DNA from: DATKZS01 sp035527835 [NCBI: bacterium]
GTDB lineage: Bacteria; RBG-13-61-14
DNA length: 51,929 nucleotides
Assembly: GCA_035527835.1 (NCBI GenBank)
Contig: DATKZS010000027.1
Location: forward strand, 1 to 51,929
Direction: 5' to 3'
The notes under the pieces: model-generated
Database searches by the model: none
Told to the model about the DNA's origin: nothing
What the model saw: only the letters and a program-made list of their open reading frames with translations
Shown: positions 24,307-31,686 of the stretch, piece by piece
Layout: each line of letters starts with the position of its first letter
How positions within the stretch are numbered: position 1 is the first letter of the stretch
Program-made: the position numbers and the translations under genes

Positions 24307-24380
24307 GAGACAGGATTTACCGGATGAAAAAACAAGATGCCTATTCTGAACATCCTGTAAATCCTGTTAATCCTGTCTCC
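24307..24380. repeat. ACAGGATTAACAGGAT-family inverted repeat, copy 1
   Basis: The left arm (24307-24326) is one 9-bp step shorter than the right arm (24351-24380), which is built of ATCCTGTTA steps. It lies between the palindromic element and the GT39-like gene; read in frame it would add a spurious HPVNPVNPV tail to the N terminus of that protein. Confidence 0.85.
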
Positions 24381-24398
24381 ACATTCTCAGATCAGACC

Positions 24399-26150
24399 AT
24401 GGACCAGGACCACGCCAGCCGGCCCGTGAACAAGACCGCCCGGTCCCGAGCCGACCTCGGGCTGGCCGCGGTGCTGTTCACGGCGTCTCTGTTCATCCTT
24501 TTCACCTACGATTTAAAGGCGCACCTTCCGGCCATCGGCGACGCGGAGCGCTATATTCACATTGCCTCCGCGCTCCAGGCGGGCGATTGGGCAAACGCCA
24601 TCAATTACCACTACCCGCCGCTGTTCCCCGCCTTCATCGCAGCGGCGGGCATTTTCATCAAGGACCTGGAAAGCGCGGCGCGGCTGGTGAGCATCCTGGC
24701 CACGGCGCTCACCATTTTCCCGGCCTATTTCCTGGCGCTCCGGGTGTTCGGAAGAAGGCCGGCCATCATCGGCTGCTCTATTCTGGCGCTCACGTTTTTC
24801 GAGCAGCAGGTCGTGGCGAAGGCCGAGCAGCCGGCGATCCTTTTCACGTACCTGGCCGTCCTGGCCGGGCTCAGCGCCCTGGAGACCAGGAAGCTCTCCC
24901 GGTTTTTCCTGACCGGGCTCGCCTTCGGCGCGACGTTCCTGGTCAAGCCCGAGGCCCTTGCTTACTTCCTGATGTTCGCGCTCATTACGGTGGCGGCAAG
25001 AGCAGGACGTGGGAGGGCCCTTCCGGGCGCGATCTCTTCCGGGACCAAGGGGAAAGAAGAATCGCGCCCGGAAGGGCGCTCCCGCGCCGCCGTTGTTCCG
25101 GTAACGCTTCTCGCGCTCGGCTATTTCCTGCTCACCGGCCCATACCTCGCGAGTTATTACCGCGACACGGGCCGGCTGTCGCTGAACCCCAAGGCCCACA
25201 CCCTGTTCATCGTGCACAACTTCCTCTACCTCGAGAACTATCTTTACAAGATCCAGCGGGACCAGGACGGCTATTTCACCCAGGCCCAGCGCATCTACAT
25301 CGAAGGCGACAAGCAGCCTCCCAACATCTCCATCGCCCATCAGCTTTGGCAGGACCCGGGCGCCATGGTTCATGCGTACTTCCTGCGCTGGTGGCGGTCC
25401 AAGGACATCTTCCGGGACTATTACCTTAGCGGCATGGCGCCCGTGGCCTGGCCGCTCCTGCTGGCGTTCGGGCTGTGGCCGGGCAACGACCCGGAAAAGC
25501 GGCGGCGGGAATTATATCTGCACTTGTTCGCGCTCTGCCCGGTGCTTTCCGTGCCGCTCTTCAGCAGCTACTTCCCCAGGTTTTATTTTGTCATGATCCC
25601 GTGGTTCGCCCTGGTGCTGGGCCGGGGCGCCGAGCGCATCATCGAGACCGCGGCGGGCGGCGTGAGGGAAGAGAGGCGGGGACGGTTCAAGAACGCGGCG
25701 CTCCTGGGCGTGATCGCGGTGTTGGCTCTCGCGGCGGGCTGGAAGCTGATGCGGGCCGCGCCGGACCGGGAATTCTGGTCGCGGATCGAGTACCGGCGCC
25801 AGGTGGCGGACAAGCTGAAGGACATGCTGCCCGACGGATGCCGCTTCATGGCGGAGCTGTCCGCCCCGTCGCTGGCCTACCTGGCCGGCATCGAGCCGCA
25901 GCGGCAGGAGGCCATCCCCGCCTCGACCCTGGAGGGAATGCTGGCCCTGGCGACGGAGCGCCATTGCAAGTACGTGGTCTTTTACCCCACCGATTTCCGC
26001 GCCCGCTACCCCGGACTCACCCGCCTGCTCGACCCGTCCTTTTCCATGCCCGGGTTAAAGCGCGTGTTCCGCGGCCAGGACCCGTCGGGCAATACCTACG
26101 TGATCTACGAAATTCTTCCCGTTGTTTGCGGATCCCGGCCCGCTCATTGA
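24399..26150 (+). CDS. Membrane glycosyltransferase, GT39/ArnT-like
   Basis: A 583-aa polytopic protein with about ten hydrophobic segments. After the first helix comes IGDAERYIHIA, where D48 and E50 match the DE-type catalytic motif of dolichyl/polyprenyl-phosphate-sugar transferases (GT39/GT83), which move sugars from a lipid carrier to an acceptor on the outer side of the membrane. A 280-residue membrane half is followed by a soluble periplasmic C-terminal part (FRARYPGLTRLLD). The start is uncertain: the frame is open well upstream, but that part reads through repeats, so ATG 24399 is preferred although no ribosome site is clear. A hairpin repeat is embedded in frame at 25011-25083. Confidence 0.8.
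   Translation: MDQDHASRPVNKTARSRADLGLAAVLFTASLFILFTYDLKAHLPAIGDAERYIHIASALQAGDWANAINYHYPPLFPAFIAAAGIFIKDLESAARLVSILATALTIFPAYFLALRVFGRRPAIIGCSILALTFFEQQVVAKAEQPAILFTYLAVLAGLSALETRKLSRFFLTGLAFGATFLVKPEALAYFLMFALITVAARAGRGRALPGAISSGTKGKEESRPEGRSRAAVVPVTLLALGYFLLTGPYLASYYRDTGRLSLNPKAHTLFIVHNFLYLENYLYKIQRDQDGYFTQAQRIYIEGDKQPPNISIAHQLWQDPGAMVHAYFLRWWRSKDIFRDYYLSGMAPVAWPLLLAFGLWPGNDPEKRRRELYLHLFALCPVLSVPLFSSYFPRFYFVMIPWFALVLGRGAERIIETAAGGVREERRGRFKNAALLGVIAVLALAAGWKLMRAAPDREFWSRIEYRRQVADKLKDMLPDGCRFMAELSAPSLAYLAGIEPQRQEAIPASTLEGMLALATERHCKYVVFYPTDFRARYPGLTRLLDPSFSMPGLKRVFRGQDPSGNTYVIYEILPVVCGSRPAH
25011..25083. repeat. Inverted repeat inserted in frame within a coding region
   Basis: The arms at 25011-25033 and 25061-25083 match at 22 of 23 positions, 27 bp apart. 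They encode a polar, Gly/Arg-rich loop (about RGRALPGAISSGTKGKEESR) between two membrane helices of the GT39-like protein. This is unlike the rest of the protein and fits tolerated insertion of an intergenic-type element. Confidence 0.85.
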
Positions 26151-26241
26151 TTCCGCCCGCGACGCCGTCAGCTCGGCTTTCTTCACGAGGGCAGCAACTC
26201 GTCTTCTCTCCGCCCTGAAAAACCCGATTTCATCCGTTCGC

Positions 26242-26931
26242 TTAAAAAAGAACGAAAATAAACCGCAGGCAAAAATATATTCCGACCATAATGAAAATCA
26301 GGCCCGTTCCCCGGCGGACCCATAATTCCACGCGGCTGAGACGGTGGAAGGCCTGGGCCACGGATTTCGCCCCTAGGGCTATGGCCAGAGCAAAGGCCAT
26401 AACCGGCAACCCGGTCCCGATCCCATAGAGCAAGGGCATGGTGAAAAAGGAATCGTGTTTTACGGAGAGGGGCACCAGACTCCCGAAGAAAAGCGCGGCG
26501 GAAACGGGGCAAAAAGACAGCGCGAACATGACGCCCAACAGCCCCGAACTCCAGAAGCCGGAATTTTCCGCCTGTTTTTCCATCCGTTTATTGCCCACCA
26601 ACGCCGGCAATTCGAACTGGATCAACTCGAGAAGGACCATGCCCACGATAATCAGCAGAGGCCCCAGGACTTGATTCATATATTTTTGCAGGAACCAGGA
26701 GACCTGGGGAATCGCGGTCAAACCCAGGACCAAGACCGCGCCGAGGACAATATAAGTCAGGGACCGTCCGAGAGTATAGGCCGCTCCGGCAAAGAAAGCT
26801 TGACGGGGCTTGTTGATCTTTCGGCCGATAAACGAGATCGCCGCCAGATTGGTGGCCAGCGGGCAGGGACTGATCGCGGTCAACAGCCCGAGCCAGAACG
26901 CGGAGGACGCGCTCAACCAAAACAAGGTCAC
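26242..26931 (-). CDS. arsG: ArsG-like/CcdA-family membrane protein
   Basis: A 229-aa, six-helix membrane protein of the DsbD/CcdA transmembrane superfamily. TAISPCPLATN in the first helix and LSFCPVSAALFFGS in the fourth place the paired cysteines that carry electrons across the membrane in this family. By motif and gene order it is the ArsG-type member, reported with ArsE and ArsF in reduction and export of aromatic arsenicals (arsEFG of Shewanella). Passing reductant to ArsF is an alternative role. It begins at GTG overlapping the arsF stop by four bases and is the last gene of the operon. Confidence 0.8.
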   Translation of the reverse strand: MTLFWLSASSAFWLGLLTAISPCPLATNLAAISFIGRKINKPRQAFFAGAAYTLGRSLTYIVLGAVLVLGLTAIPQVSWFLQKYMNQVLGPLLIIVGMVLLELIQFELPALVGNKRMEKQAENSGFWSSGLLGVMFALSFCPVSAALFFGSLVPLSVKHDSFFTMPLLYGIGTGLPVMAFALAIALGAKSVAQAFHRLSRVELWVRRGTGLIFIMVGIYFCLRFIFVLF

Positions 26932-27431
26932 TTCCCCTGAAGATAAAGGTTGATTTCATCCTGAATGTATTTGAAGAAGCCTTCCTTGTTCCCGACCAGT
27001 TCCCAGACCTTGGTCAGGTTCTTCCACCGCGCTTGTTGACCATTCTTAATATCCACCACCACCACGGACTTGGTGTGGAGTTGATAGTCCTGAACGAAAT
27101 GCGCGTTGGGGGCCTCTTCCAAGTTGAGGACCTGAAAGACCAGGCGGCCGTCGCGCAACGCCTGGGAGAACCCCATCTCCACCGCTTCTTTGGTGTAATT
27201 CTCGATCTTGTGGCAAGTGGGACAACGATAGGTGGTATGGAAATAATAGACGATGACGCGGTCAGGCCGGGCGGAAACGCTGGGGTTGCCGTCGCCGGCC
27301 GGCCTTGAATCCGGGACGGAAGTGGATGTCCCCTCGGCCGTTTCGTCCCGGCTTTGCTGGATAAATAGCCAGCCCAGACTGGTGACCACAAAGCCAAGCA
27401 GAACCACCTTGATAATGGTTTTAGTCTTCAT
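26928..27431 (-). CDS. arsF: ArsF-like thioredoxin-fold protein
   Basis: A 167-aa protein anchored by one N-terminal helix (about residues 7-24). A Ser/Pro-rich linker leads to a thioredoxin-like domain: VIVYYFHTTYRCPTCHKIENYTKE carries the redox CPTC motif. The C-terminal part (VVVVDIKNGQQARWKNLTKVWELV) completes the fold. It matches proteins annotated as ArsF, the partner of ArsE in nitroaromatic-arsenical reduction. It is presumably periplasmic-facing and kept reduced by the ArsG/CcdA-like protein encoded with overlap behind it (inference). Confidence 0.82.
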   Translation of the reverse strand: MKTKTIIKVVLLGFVVTSLGWLFIQQSRDETAEGTSTSVPDSRPAGDGNPSVSARPDRVIVYYFHTTYRCPTCHKIENYTKEAVEMGFSQALRDGRLVFQVLNLEEAPNAHFVQDYQLHTKSVVVVDIKNGQQARWKNLTKVWELVGNKEGFFKYIQDEINLYLQGK

Positions 27432-27504
27432 TCGTGATTTGCTCCTTGTATAAGCCGATGGCCTTGAAATTGATTCGGTCCGGAAATTCCTTCATCTCTG
27501 AATA

Positions 27505-27753
27505 TTATCCGCCTTTTTTCAGCATGGTCTTGACCTTGTCCACGTTGGGCAGCGGCTTGCCCTGGTGCGCCACCTTTTCGTTGATGACCAGGCCCGGCGT
27601 CATCATGAGGTACTTCTGAATGGCGGCCATGTCCGTCACGTACTCGATCTCCGCCTCGATCCCCGCTTCCTTGACCGCGGCCTGGGTCGTTTCCAGGAGC
27701 TTCTTGCAGTTAACACAACCCGGCCCCAGAACCTTGATTTTCATCTTCGCCAT
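27505..27753 (-). CDS. arsE: ArsE-like small thioredoxin-family protein
   Basis: An 82-aa minimal thioredoxin (MTH895/small redox-active disulfide protein type). MKIKVLGPGCVNCKKL has the CVNC active site at about residues 13-16. YVTDMAAIQKYLMMTPGLVINEKV includes the cis-Pro loop. The start at 27753 has AAGGAGG upstream; a longer frame is rejected. In arsenic loci this family is called ArsE; it may reduce ArsF or participate in thiol chemistry with trivalent arsenic. Confidence 0.85.
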   Translation of the reverse strand: MAKMKIKVLGPGCVNCKKLLETTQAAVKEAGIEAEIEYVTDMAAIQKYLMMTPGLVINEKVAHQGKPLPNVDKVKTMLKKGG

Positions 27754-27772
27754 TTCCCTTGCCTCCTTTGAA

Positions 27773-27985
27773 TTATTTTTTCTTTTCGTGAAAAGACCGG
27801 GCCGGATCGCCGTCGCCATCAAGGTGGAATTTGAGCCGGTCTTCCTGCGAGGTCAACAGCTTCTTATAGATGTTCTTTTTCAGGAACCGGAGCGCCTCCT
27901 CCCGATCATCGTCCGTGATGATCCGCTCCAGCTCCATCACTTCTTCCGGCTCCAGGGCCAGGGCCTTCCTGGTGATCGTAAGCAT
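27773..27985 (-). CDS. Small acidic/basic protein within the arsenic operon
   Basis: A 70-aa soluble protein: ALALEPEEVMELERIITDDD, then REEALRFLKKNIYKKL, then a hydrophilic tail. No cysteines and no membrane segment are present. GGGAGG lies five bases before the ATG. It sits between the permease and the ArsE-like gene with short spacings on both sides, so it is an operon member. I do not recognise a characterised family. Mostly helical structure is expected from the sequence. Confidence 0.75.
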   Translation of the reverse strand: MLTITRKALALEPEEVMELERIITDDDREEALRFLKKNIYKKLLTSQEDRLKFHLDGDGDPARSFHEKKK

Positions 27986-27997
27986 GCCATCCTCCCT

Positions 27998-29236
27998 TCA
28001 GTCGAAGATGAAGCCGTAAATCAGCCCGGCCACCGTTGACAGGGCCACCACCAGCGCGATGTAGGCCAGCGTCTTTTTCGTGCCCAGGACGCCGCGGATC
28101 ACCAACATGCTGGGCAGCGATACCGCGGGACCGGCGAGCAGGAGCGATAAAGCCGGGCCCTGGCCCATGCCCGAGCCCATCAGCCCCTGCAAAATCGGGA
28201 CCTCGGTCAGCGTGGCGAAGTACATGAACGCCGCGGCGATCGAGGCGAAGAAGCAGGTCCACACCGGCCAGATATTTTCGATGACCGAGTGCAAGCCGCC
28301 GTCCTGAAGACCGGCGAGCGCAAAGAAGGCGTCCGGCCGCGCGCCCACCGCCGCTTCCACGTAGCGCGATGGGATGATCCCCTCATGCCCCGGCCGGCCC
28401 AGTAAAAAACCGGCCGCCAGTACGCCCACGAACAGCAGCGGCAGGATGAGCAGCGAATAGTTGTAGGCCTCGTTGACCCAGCTCTTGAGCTCGTCCCTCG
28501 TAAACCACCGCCACAGCACCGGCGCGAGCAGCAGGAGCGATAGCCCCGCGATCCACCACTTCATGGAATAGATCACATACCAGGCGCCGGAGGCCTCGGC
28601 GGGCTGGCCCCAGTTGGCGAACACCAGGAAGGCCGTCATCAGGCCGAAGTAAATAATGTCCTGCCACAGCCTCCGCGGCATCTCGGTCTCCATCACCTGC
28701 GGGGCCGGAGCGGCCAGGCGCTCCTGGTCGTCCTTCCTGAAGATCAGCGCCATCAGGATGCCGATGACGAAGGCAAAAACGATGGCCCCGACCGCCCGGG
28801 CCAGGCCCATCTTGAAGCCGAGCACGCGCGCGGTCAGGATGATGGCGAGCACGTTGATGGCCGGGCCCGAGTAGAGGAACGCGGTGGCCGGGCCGATCCC
28901 CGCGCCGCGCTGGTAAATGCCGGTGAACAGCGGCAGCACCGTGCACGAGCACACCGCCAGGATCGAGCCGGACACCGAGGCCACGCTATAGGCAAGTATC
29001 TTCTTGGCCTCGGCCCCGAAATACTTGATCACCGCGGCCTGGTTCACGAACACCGCGATCCCGCCCGCGATGAAGAACGCCGGCACCAGGCACAACAGCA
29101 CGTGCTGGTGCGCGTACTCCTGGAGCATATAAAACGACTCCATCACCGCGCCCCGGACCCGCAGGCGGTCGAGCGGGATCAGGTAGGCCGCGACAAAGGC
29201 CAGCACCAGATAGACAAATTTTTTTCTGTCGCTCAT
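27998..29236 (-). CDS. ArsP/DUF318-type permease
   Basis: A 412-aa membrane protein with 10-11 helices split by a cytoplasmic loop (about residues 165-190). The family motif SGSILAVCSCTVLPLFTGIYQRGAG has the paired C-S-C, and FLYSGPAINVLAI and the second-half GPAVSLPSMLVI follow. Such permeases are linked to export of methylated or aromatic arsenicals (ArsP) or other ions. The CSC pair is proposed to bind trivalent arsenic. It lies 45 bp downstream of the ACR3 gene, within the same operon. No strong ribosome site is seen. Confidence 0.85.
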   Translation of the reverse strand: MSDRKKFVYLVLAFVAAYLIPLDRLRVRGAVMESFYMLQEYAHQHVLLCLVPAFFIAGGIAVFVNQAAVIKYFGAEAKKILAYSVASVSGSILAVCSCTVLPLFTGIYQRGAGIGPATAFLYSGPAINVLAIILTARVLGFKMGLARAVGAIVFAFVIGILMALIFRKDDQERLAAPAPQVMETEMPRRLWQDIIYFGLMTAFLVFANWGQPAEASGAWYVIYSMKWWIAGLSLLLLAPVLWRWFTRDELKSWVNEAYNYSLLILPLLFVGVLAAGFLLGRPGHEGIIPSRYVEAAVGARPDAFFALAGLQDGGLHSVIENIWPVWTCFFASIAAAFMYFATLTEVPILQGLMGSGMGQGPALSLLLAGPAVSLPSMLVIRGVLGTKKTLAYIALVVALSTVAGLIYGFIFD

Positions 29237-29281
29237 TACGCCGTCTTCTCTAATTTTCGCGGGGCCGACACTCTGATTGTT

Positions 29282-30361
29282 TCAACAGGTGGGGTCCTCG
29301 TGAAACACCCTCCGCCGGAAATAAAAGGCCAGGTTCACCAGGCTGATCATCACCGGGACCTCGACCAGCGGGCCGATCACCGCGGCGAAGGCCACCTTGG
29401 ACTCGATCCCGAACACCGCCACCGCCACCGCGATGGCCAGCTCGAAATTGTTGGACGCGGCGGTGAAGCTCAAGGTGCACGACTGGCAATAGTTGGCCCC
29501 CACGCCCTTCGACATGAGGAAGCTCACCACGAACATGACCACGAAGTAGATGAGGAGCGGGATGGCGATTTTCACCACGTCCAGCGGGATTTTCACGATG
29601 TACTCGCCCTTCAAGGAAAACATCACCACGATGGTGAAGAGCAGGGCGATCAGGGTGAGCGGGCTGATCCTGGGTATGAACTTTTCGTGATACCAACTCT
29701 TGTCCTTGAGCCGGATCAGGGAAAAGCGCGTGACGATGCCGGCGATGAAGGGGATGCCCAGGTAGATGAACACGCTCTTGGCGATCGCGCCGATGGTGAT
29801 CTTGTCCAGGTTGACTTCGGCCACCGCCGCGGAGAGCCCGAAGAGCGGGGGCAGAACCTTGATGAAGAACCAGGCGAAGACCGAGAAGAACAGGACCTGG
29901 AACACCGAGTTGAAGGCCACCAGGCCCGCCGCGTATTCGCGGTCGCCCTCGGCCAGGTCGTTCCAGACGATCACCATGGCGATGCACCGCGCCAGGCCGA
30001 TCAGGATCAGCCCGACCATGTATTGCGGATCGCCGGAAAGAAAAGTGATGGCCAGAAAGAACATGAGGAAAGGACCGACCACCCAGTTCTGGACCAGGCT
30101 GAGGGCCAGGACCTTCCAGTTCTTGAACACCTCGCCCAGCTCCTCGTAGCGCACCTTGGCCAGGGGAGGGTACATCATCAGGATAAGACCGATGGCGATG
30201 GGGATGTTGGTGGTGCCCGAGCTGAACCGGTCCCAGAACCCGGCAACCCCGGGCCAAAAATATCCCCACCCCACGCCCGCGCCCATGGCCAGGAAAATCC
30301 ACACCGTCAGGTACCGGTCCAGAAATGAGAGCCGCCCGCTTACGCCCCGCTCCGCCGACAT
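29282..30361 (-). CDS. acr3: ACR3-family arsenite efflux permease
   Basis: A 359-aa, ten-helix permease of the bile-acid/arsenite transporter (BART) superfamily. [18 protein letters not shown] contains the cysteine essential in ACR3 proteins, and [19 protein letters not shown] with [12 protein letters not shown] are the other signature blocks. It exports As(III), driven by membrane potential or proton gradient. AAGGAGC lies upstream of the ATG. It is separated from arsR by a 27-bp-arm hairpin repeat that may modulate read-through between regulator and transporter genes. Confidence 0.94.
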   Translation of the reverse strand: MSAERGVSGRLSFLDRYLTVWIFLAMGAGVGWGYFWPGVAGFWDRFSSGTTNIPIAIGLILMMYPPLAKVRYEELGEVFKNWKVLALSLVQNWVVGPFLMFFLAITFLSGDPQYMVGLILIGLARCIAMVIVWNDLAEGDREYAAGLVAFNSVFQVLFFSVFAWFFIKVLPPLFGLSAAVAEVNLDKITIGAIAKSVFIYLGIPFIAGIVTRFSLIRLKDKSWYHEKFIPRISPLTLIALLFTIVVMFSLKGEYIVKIPLDVVKIAIPLLIYFVVMFVVSFLMSKGVGANYCQSCTLSFTAASNNFELAIAVAVAVFGIESKVAFAAVIGPLVEVPVMISLVNLAFYFRRRVFHEDPTC

Positions 30362-30440
30362 TTGCTCCTTACCTCCTCTGTACCAGTGATATTCAAGTTG
30401 CTCAAATTTCTTTGCGCTTTCAGATGTTCGAACTTTATTT

Positions 30441-30521
30441 GACAGGATTAACAGGATTTACAGGATGGAAGAAGATCAGTTTACACTTTCCGAACATCCT
30501 GTAAATCCTGTTAATCCTGTT
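30441..30521. repeat. ACAGGATTAACAGGAT-family inverted repeat, copy 2
   Basis: The 27-bp arms at 30441-30467 and 30495-30521 match at 26 of 27 positions. It lies between arsR and acr3 inside the operon. Confidence 0.92.
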
Positions 30522-30543
30522 AAAATAATATTCTCTGGGCGGA

Positions 30544-30918
30544 TTATCTCCTGAGGCCTGCCGCGACGCGGCCCTGGTCGTCCGCGAGCTCGCACACCGC
30601 GCGGTCGAGGCAAGGCATCACCGCCGAGAGGCAGGGCATCTTGTTGGAGTAATACACGTTGAGCCCGTCCTTGCGCGCCGCCACCAGGCCCGCCGTCCTC
30701 ATCAGCGCCAGGTGGCGCGAGGTGATGGACTCCTTGGCGCCCAGCATGGCCGCGATCTCGCCGACCCCGAGCTCGCGCTCGGCCACCGCCTCGAAAATCC
30801 GCACCCGCGCCGGATGGGCCAGCGCCTTCAGGATCTGGGCCTTGCGCTCGGCCGCCGCCCGGTCGTCGCCCGGCCCGGGCCGCGCGCCGTGCTTTCCCGT
30901 TTTCCTTGCTTGCGCCAT
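30544..30918 (-). CDS. arsR: ArsR/SmtB-family metalloregulator
   Basis: A 124-aa winged-helix repressor: ALAHPARVRIFEAVAERELGVGEIA (helices 1-3), then the recognition helix AKESITSRHLALMRTAGLV and the wing RKDGLNVYY. Candidate As(III)-binding cysteines are near the C terminus: MPCLSAVMPCLDRAVCEL, three Cys spaced six to eight residues apart, unlike the classic ELCVCDL in helix 3. It would release DNA on binding As(III). The start at 30918 has AGGAAGGAAA upstream. It is first in the operon and faces its own operator. Confidence 0.92.
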   Translation of the reverse strand: MAQARKTGKHGARPGPGDDRAAAERKAQILKALAHPARVRIFEAVAERELGVGEIAAMLGAKESITSRHLALMRTAGLVAARKDGLNVYYSNKMPCLSAVMPCLDRAVCELADDQGRVAAGLRR

Positions 30919-30934
30919 GAACACTTTCCTTCCT

Positions 30935-30981
30935 ATATTACAGTTTAGTAATATAGTAACATAAAGCTCCATTGCAGTCAA
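30935..30981 (-). promoter_or_regulatory. Promoter and ArsR operator of the arsenic operon
   Basis: On the minus strand TTGACT (30981-30976), a 17-bp spacer and TACTAT (30958-30953) form a strong promoter. The perfect inverted repeat ATATTAC-N6-GTAATAT (30935-30954) covers the expected start point and touches the -10 box, the arrangement for autorepression by ArsR. Confidence 0.8.
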
Positions 30982-31041
30982 CTCTTGCCGCATGAAATAT
31001 AAATCAAGGAAATGGGCCTTGGAGAGCCCGCGGCTTGCCGC

Positions 31042-31076
31042 TTTGGAGTGCGGTGGCTTGACACCGCTTTCATTGG
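31042..31076 (+). repeat. GGAGTGCGG-type element, forward half of an inverted pair
   Basis: TTTGGAGTGCGGTGGCTTGA then CACCGCTTTCATTGG. Its reversed partner is at 31253-31288. Between them lies a complete TTCGCACAGAG-type hairpin (31109-31183). Confidence 0.8.
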
Positions 31077-31108
31077 CGCCGGGGCGTCCTCTAAGCGATT
31101 AAGATCAG

Positions 31109-31183
31109 TTTCGCACAGAGGCACAGAGAAAACAGAGAAAAATATTTTCTCTAGCTCCGTGTTCTCCGTGCCTCTGTGCGAAA
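31109..31183. repeat. TTCGCACAGAG-family inverted repeat, copy 3
   Basis: The 29-bp arms at 31109-31137 and 31155-31183 match at 26 of 29 positions. It lies inside the inverted pair 31042-31288. Confidence 0.9.
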
Positions 31184-31252
31184 ACAAGCGCCTGCCGAAT
31201 AATCCAGTTATTTTCTATTGAATGAGCTCGTGCGGTTTTTATGATGGAGAGG

Positions 31253-31288
31253 CCAATGAAAGCGCCGTCGTGCCGGCGCACTCCAAAG
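31253..31288 (-). repeat. GGAGTGCGG-type element, reverse half of an inverted pair
   Basis: On the minus strand this reads CTTTGGAGTGCGCCGGCACG then ACGGCGCTTTCATTGG, with compensating changes in its own stem relative to the copy at 31042. Confidence 0.8.
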
Positions 31289-31308
31289 CGCCGGGTACGC
31301 AGGGGTGG

Positions 31309-31473
31309 CTACTCTTCCCCTTCCTTCTCGCTCTCGATATCGCGCTCGATGTCCTCCCGCTCGCGCTTGCGGTCGTAGCCCTTGTCGCCCTGAGGCGGTC
31401 CGATGGGATGGCCGGGCTTTTTGGGCAGCGGCAGGCGCACGGGGAGCTTGCCTTTTTTCCCTGGTTTCTTCAT
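31309..31473 (-). CDS. Small highly charged protein (54 aa)
   Basis: A 54-aa ORF on the minus strand reads MKKPGKKGKLPVRLPLPKKP, then GHPIGPPQGDKGYDRKRERE, then an acidic tail ending SEKEGEE. The basic Pro-rich N terminus and the charged helical C terminus are coherent. An equivalent short protein with a KLPVRLP motif seems familiar from other genomes, but I cannot name a family. It lies between the reverse GGAGTGC element and the a-type hairpin at 31534. The ribosome site is weak (TTGAGG). Nucleic-acid binding would fit the charge but is not shown. Confidence 0.6.
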   Translation of the reverse strand: MKKPGKKGKLPVRLPLPKKPGHPIGPPQGDKGYDRKREREDIERDIESEKEGEE

Positions 31474-31533
31474 GTGGCCTCAAGAACATGATATATAAGA
31501 CGGCAGGGCGTTTCCAATCCTGGAACTGTTGCC

Positions 31534-31653
31534 CGTGCCGCGAGACGGCCTGCAATCATGAAAGGATTTTCAGACAAGATTAACAGGATGAACAGGATGA
31601 AGAAGAATTAGGCGGCGTCTTCGGAACATCCTGTTCATCCTGTCAATCCTGTC
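31534..31653. repeat. ACAGGATTAACAGGAT-family inverted repeat, copy 3, with 5' extension
   Basis: The 27-bp arms are at 31573-31599 and 31627-31653. Upstream, CGTGCCGCGAGACGGCCTGC then AATCATGAAAGGATTTT (31534-31570) matches the extension that precedes copy 6 near 47816. Confidence 0.9.
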
Positions 31654-31686
31654 AATGAAATTTCAAGACGGAAAAGGAGTGATCAT

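Noticed and set aside
24111-24398. Long N-terminal extension of the glycosyltransferase (about 96 extra codons).
   Set aside because: It reads through the palindromic element and a hairpin repeat, giving low-complexity HPVNPVNPV; the real protein most likely begins near 24399.
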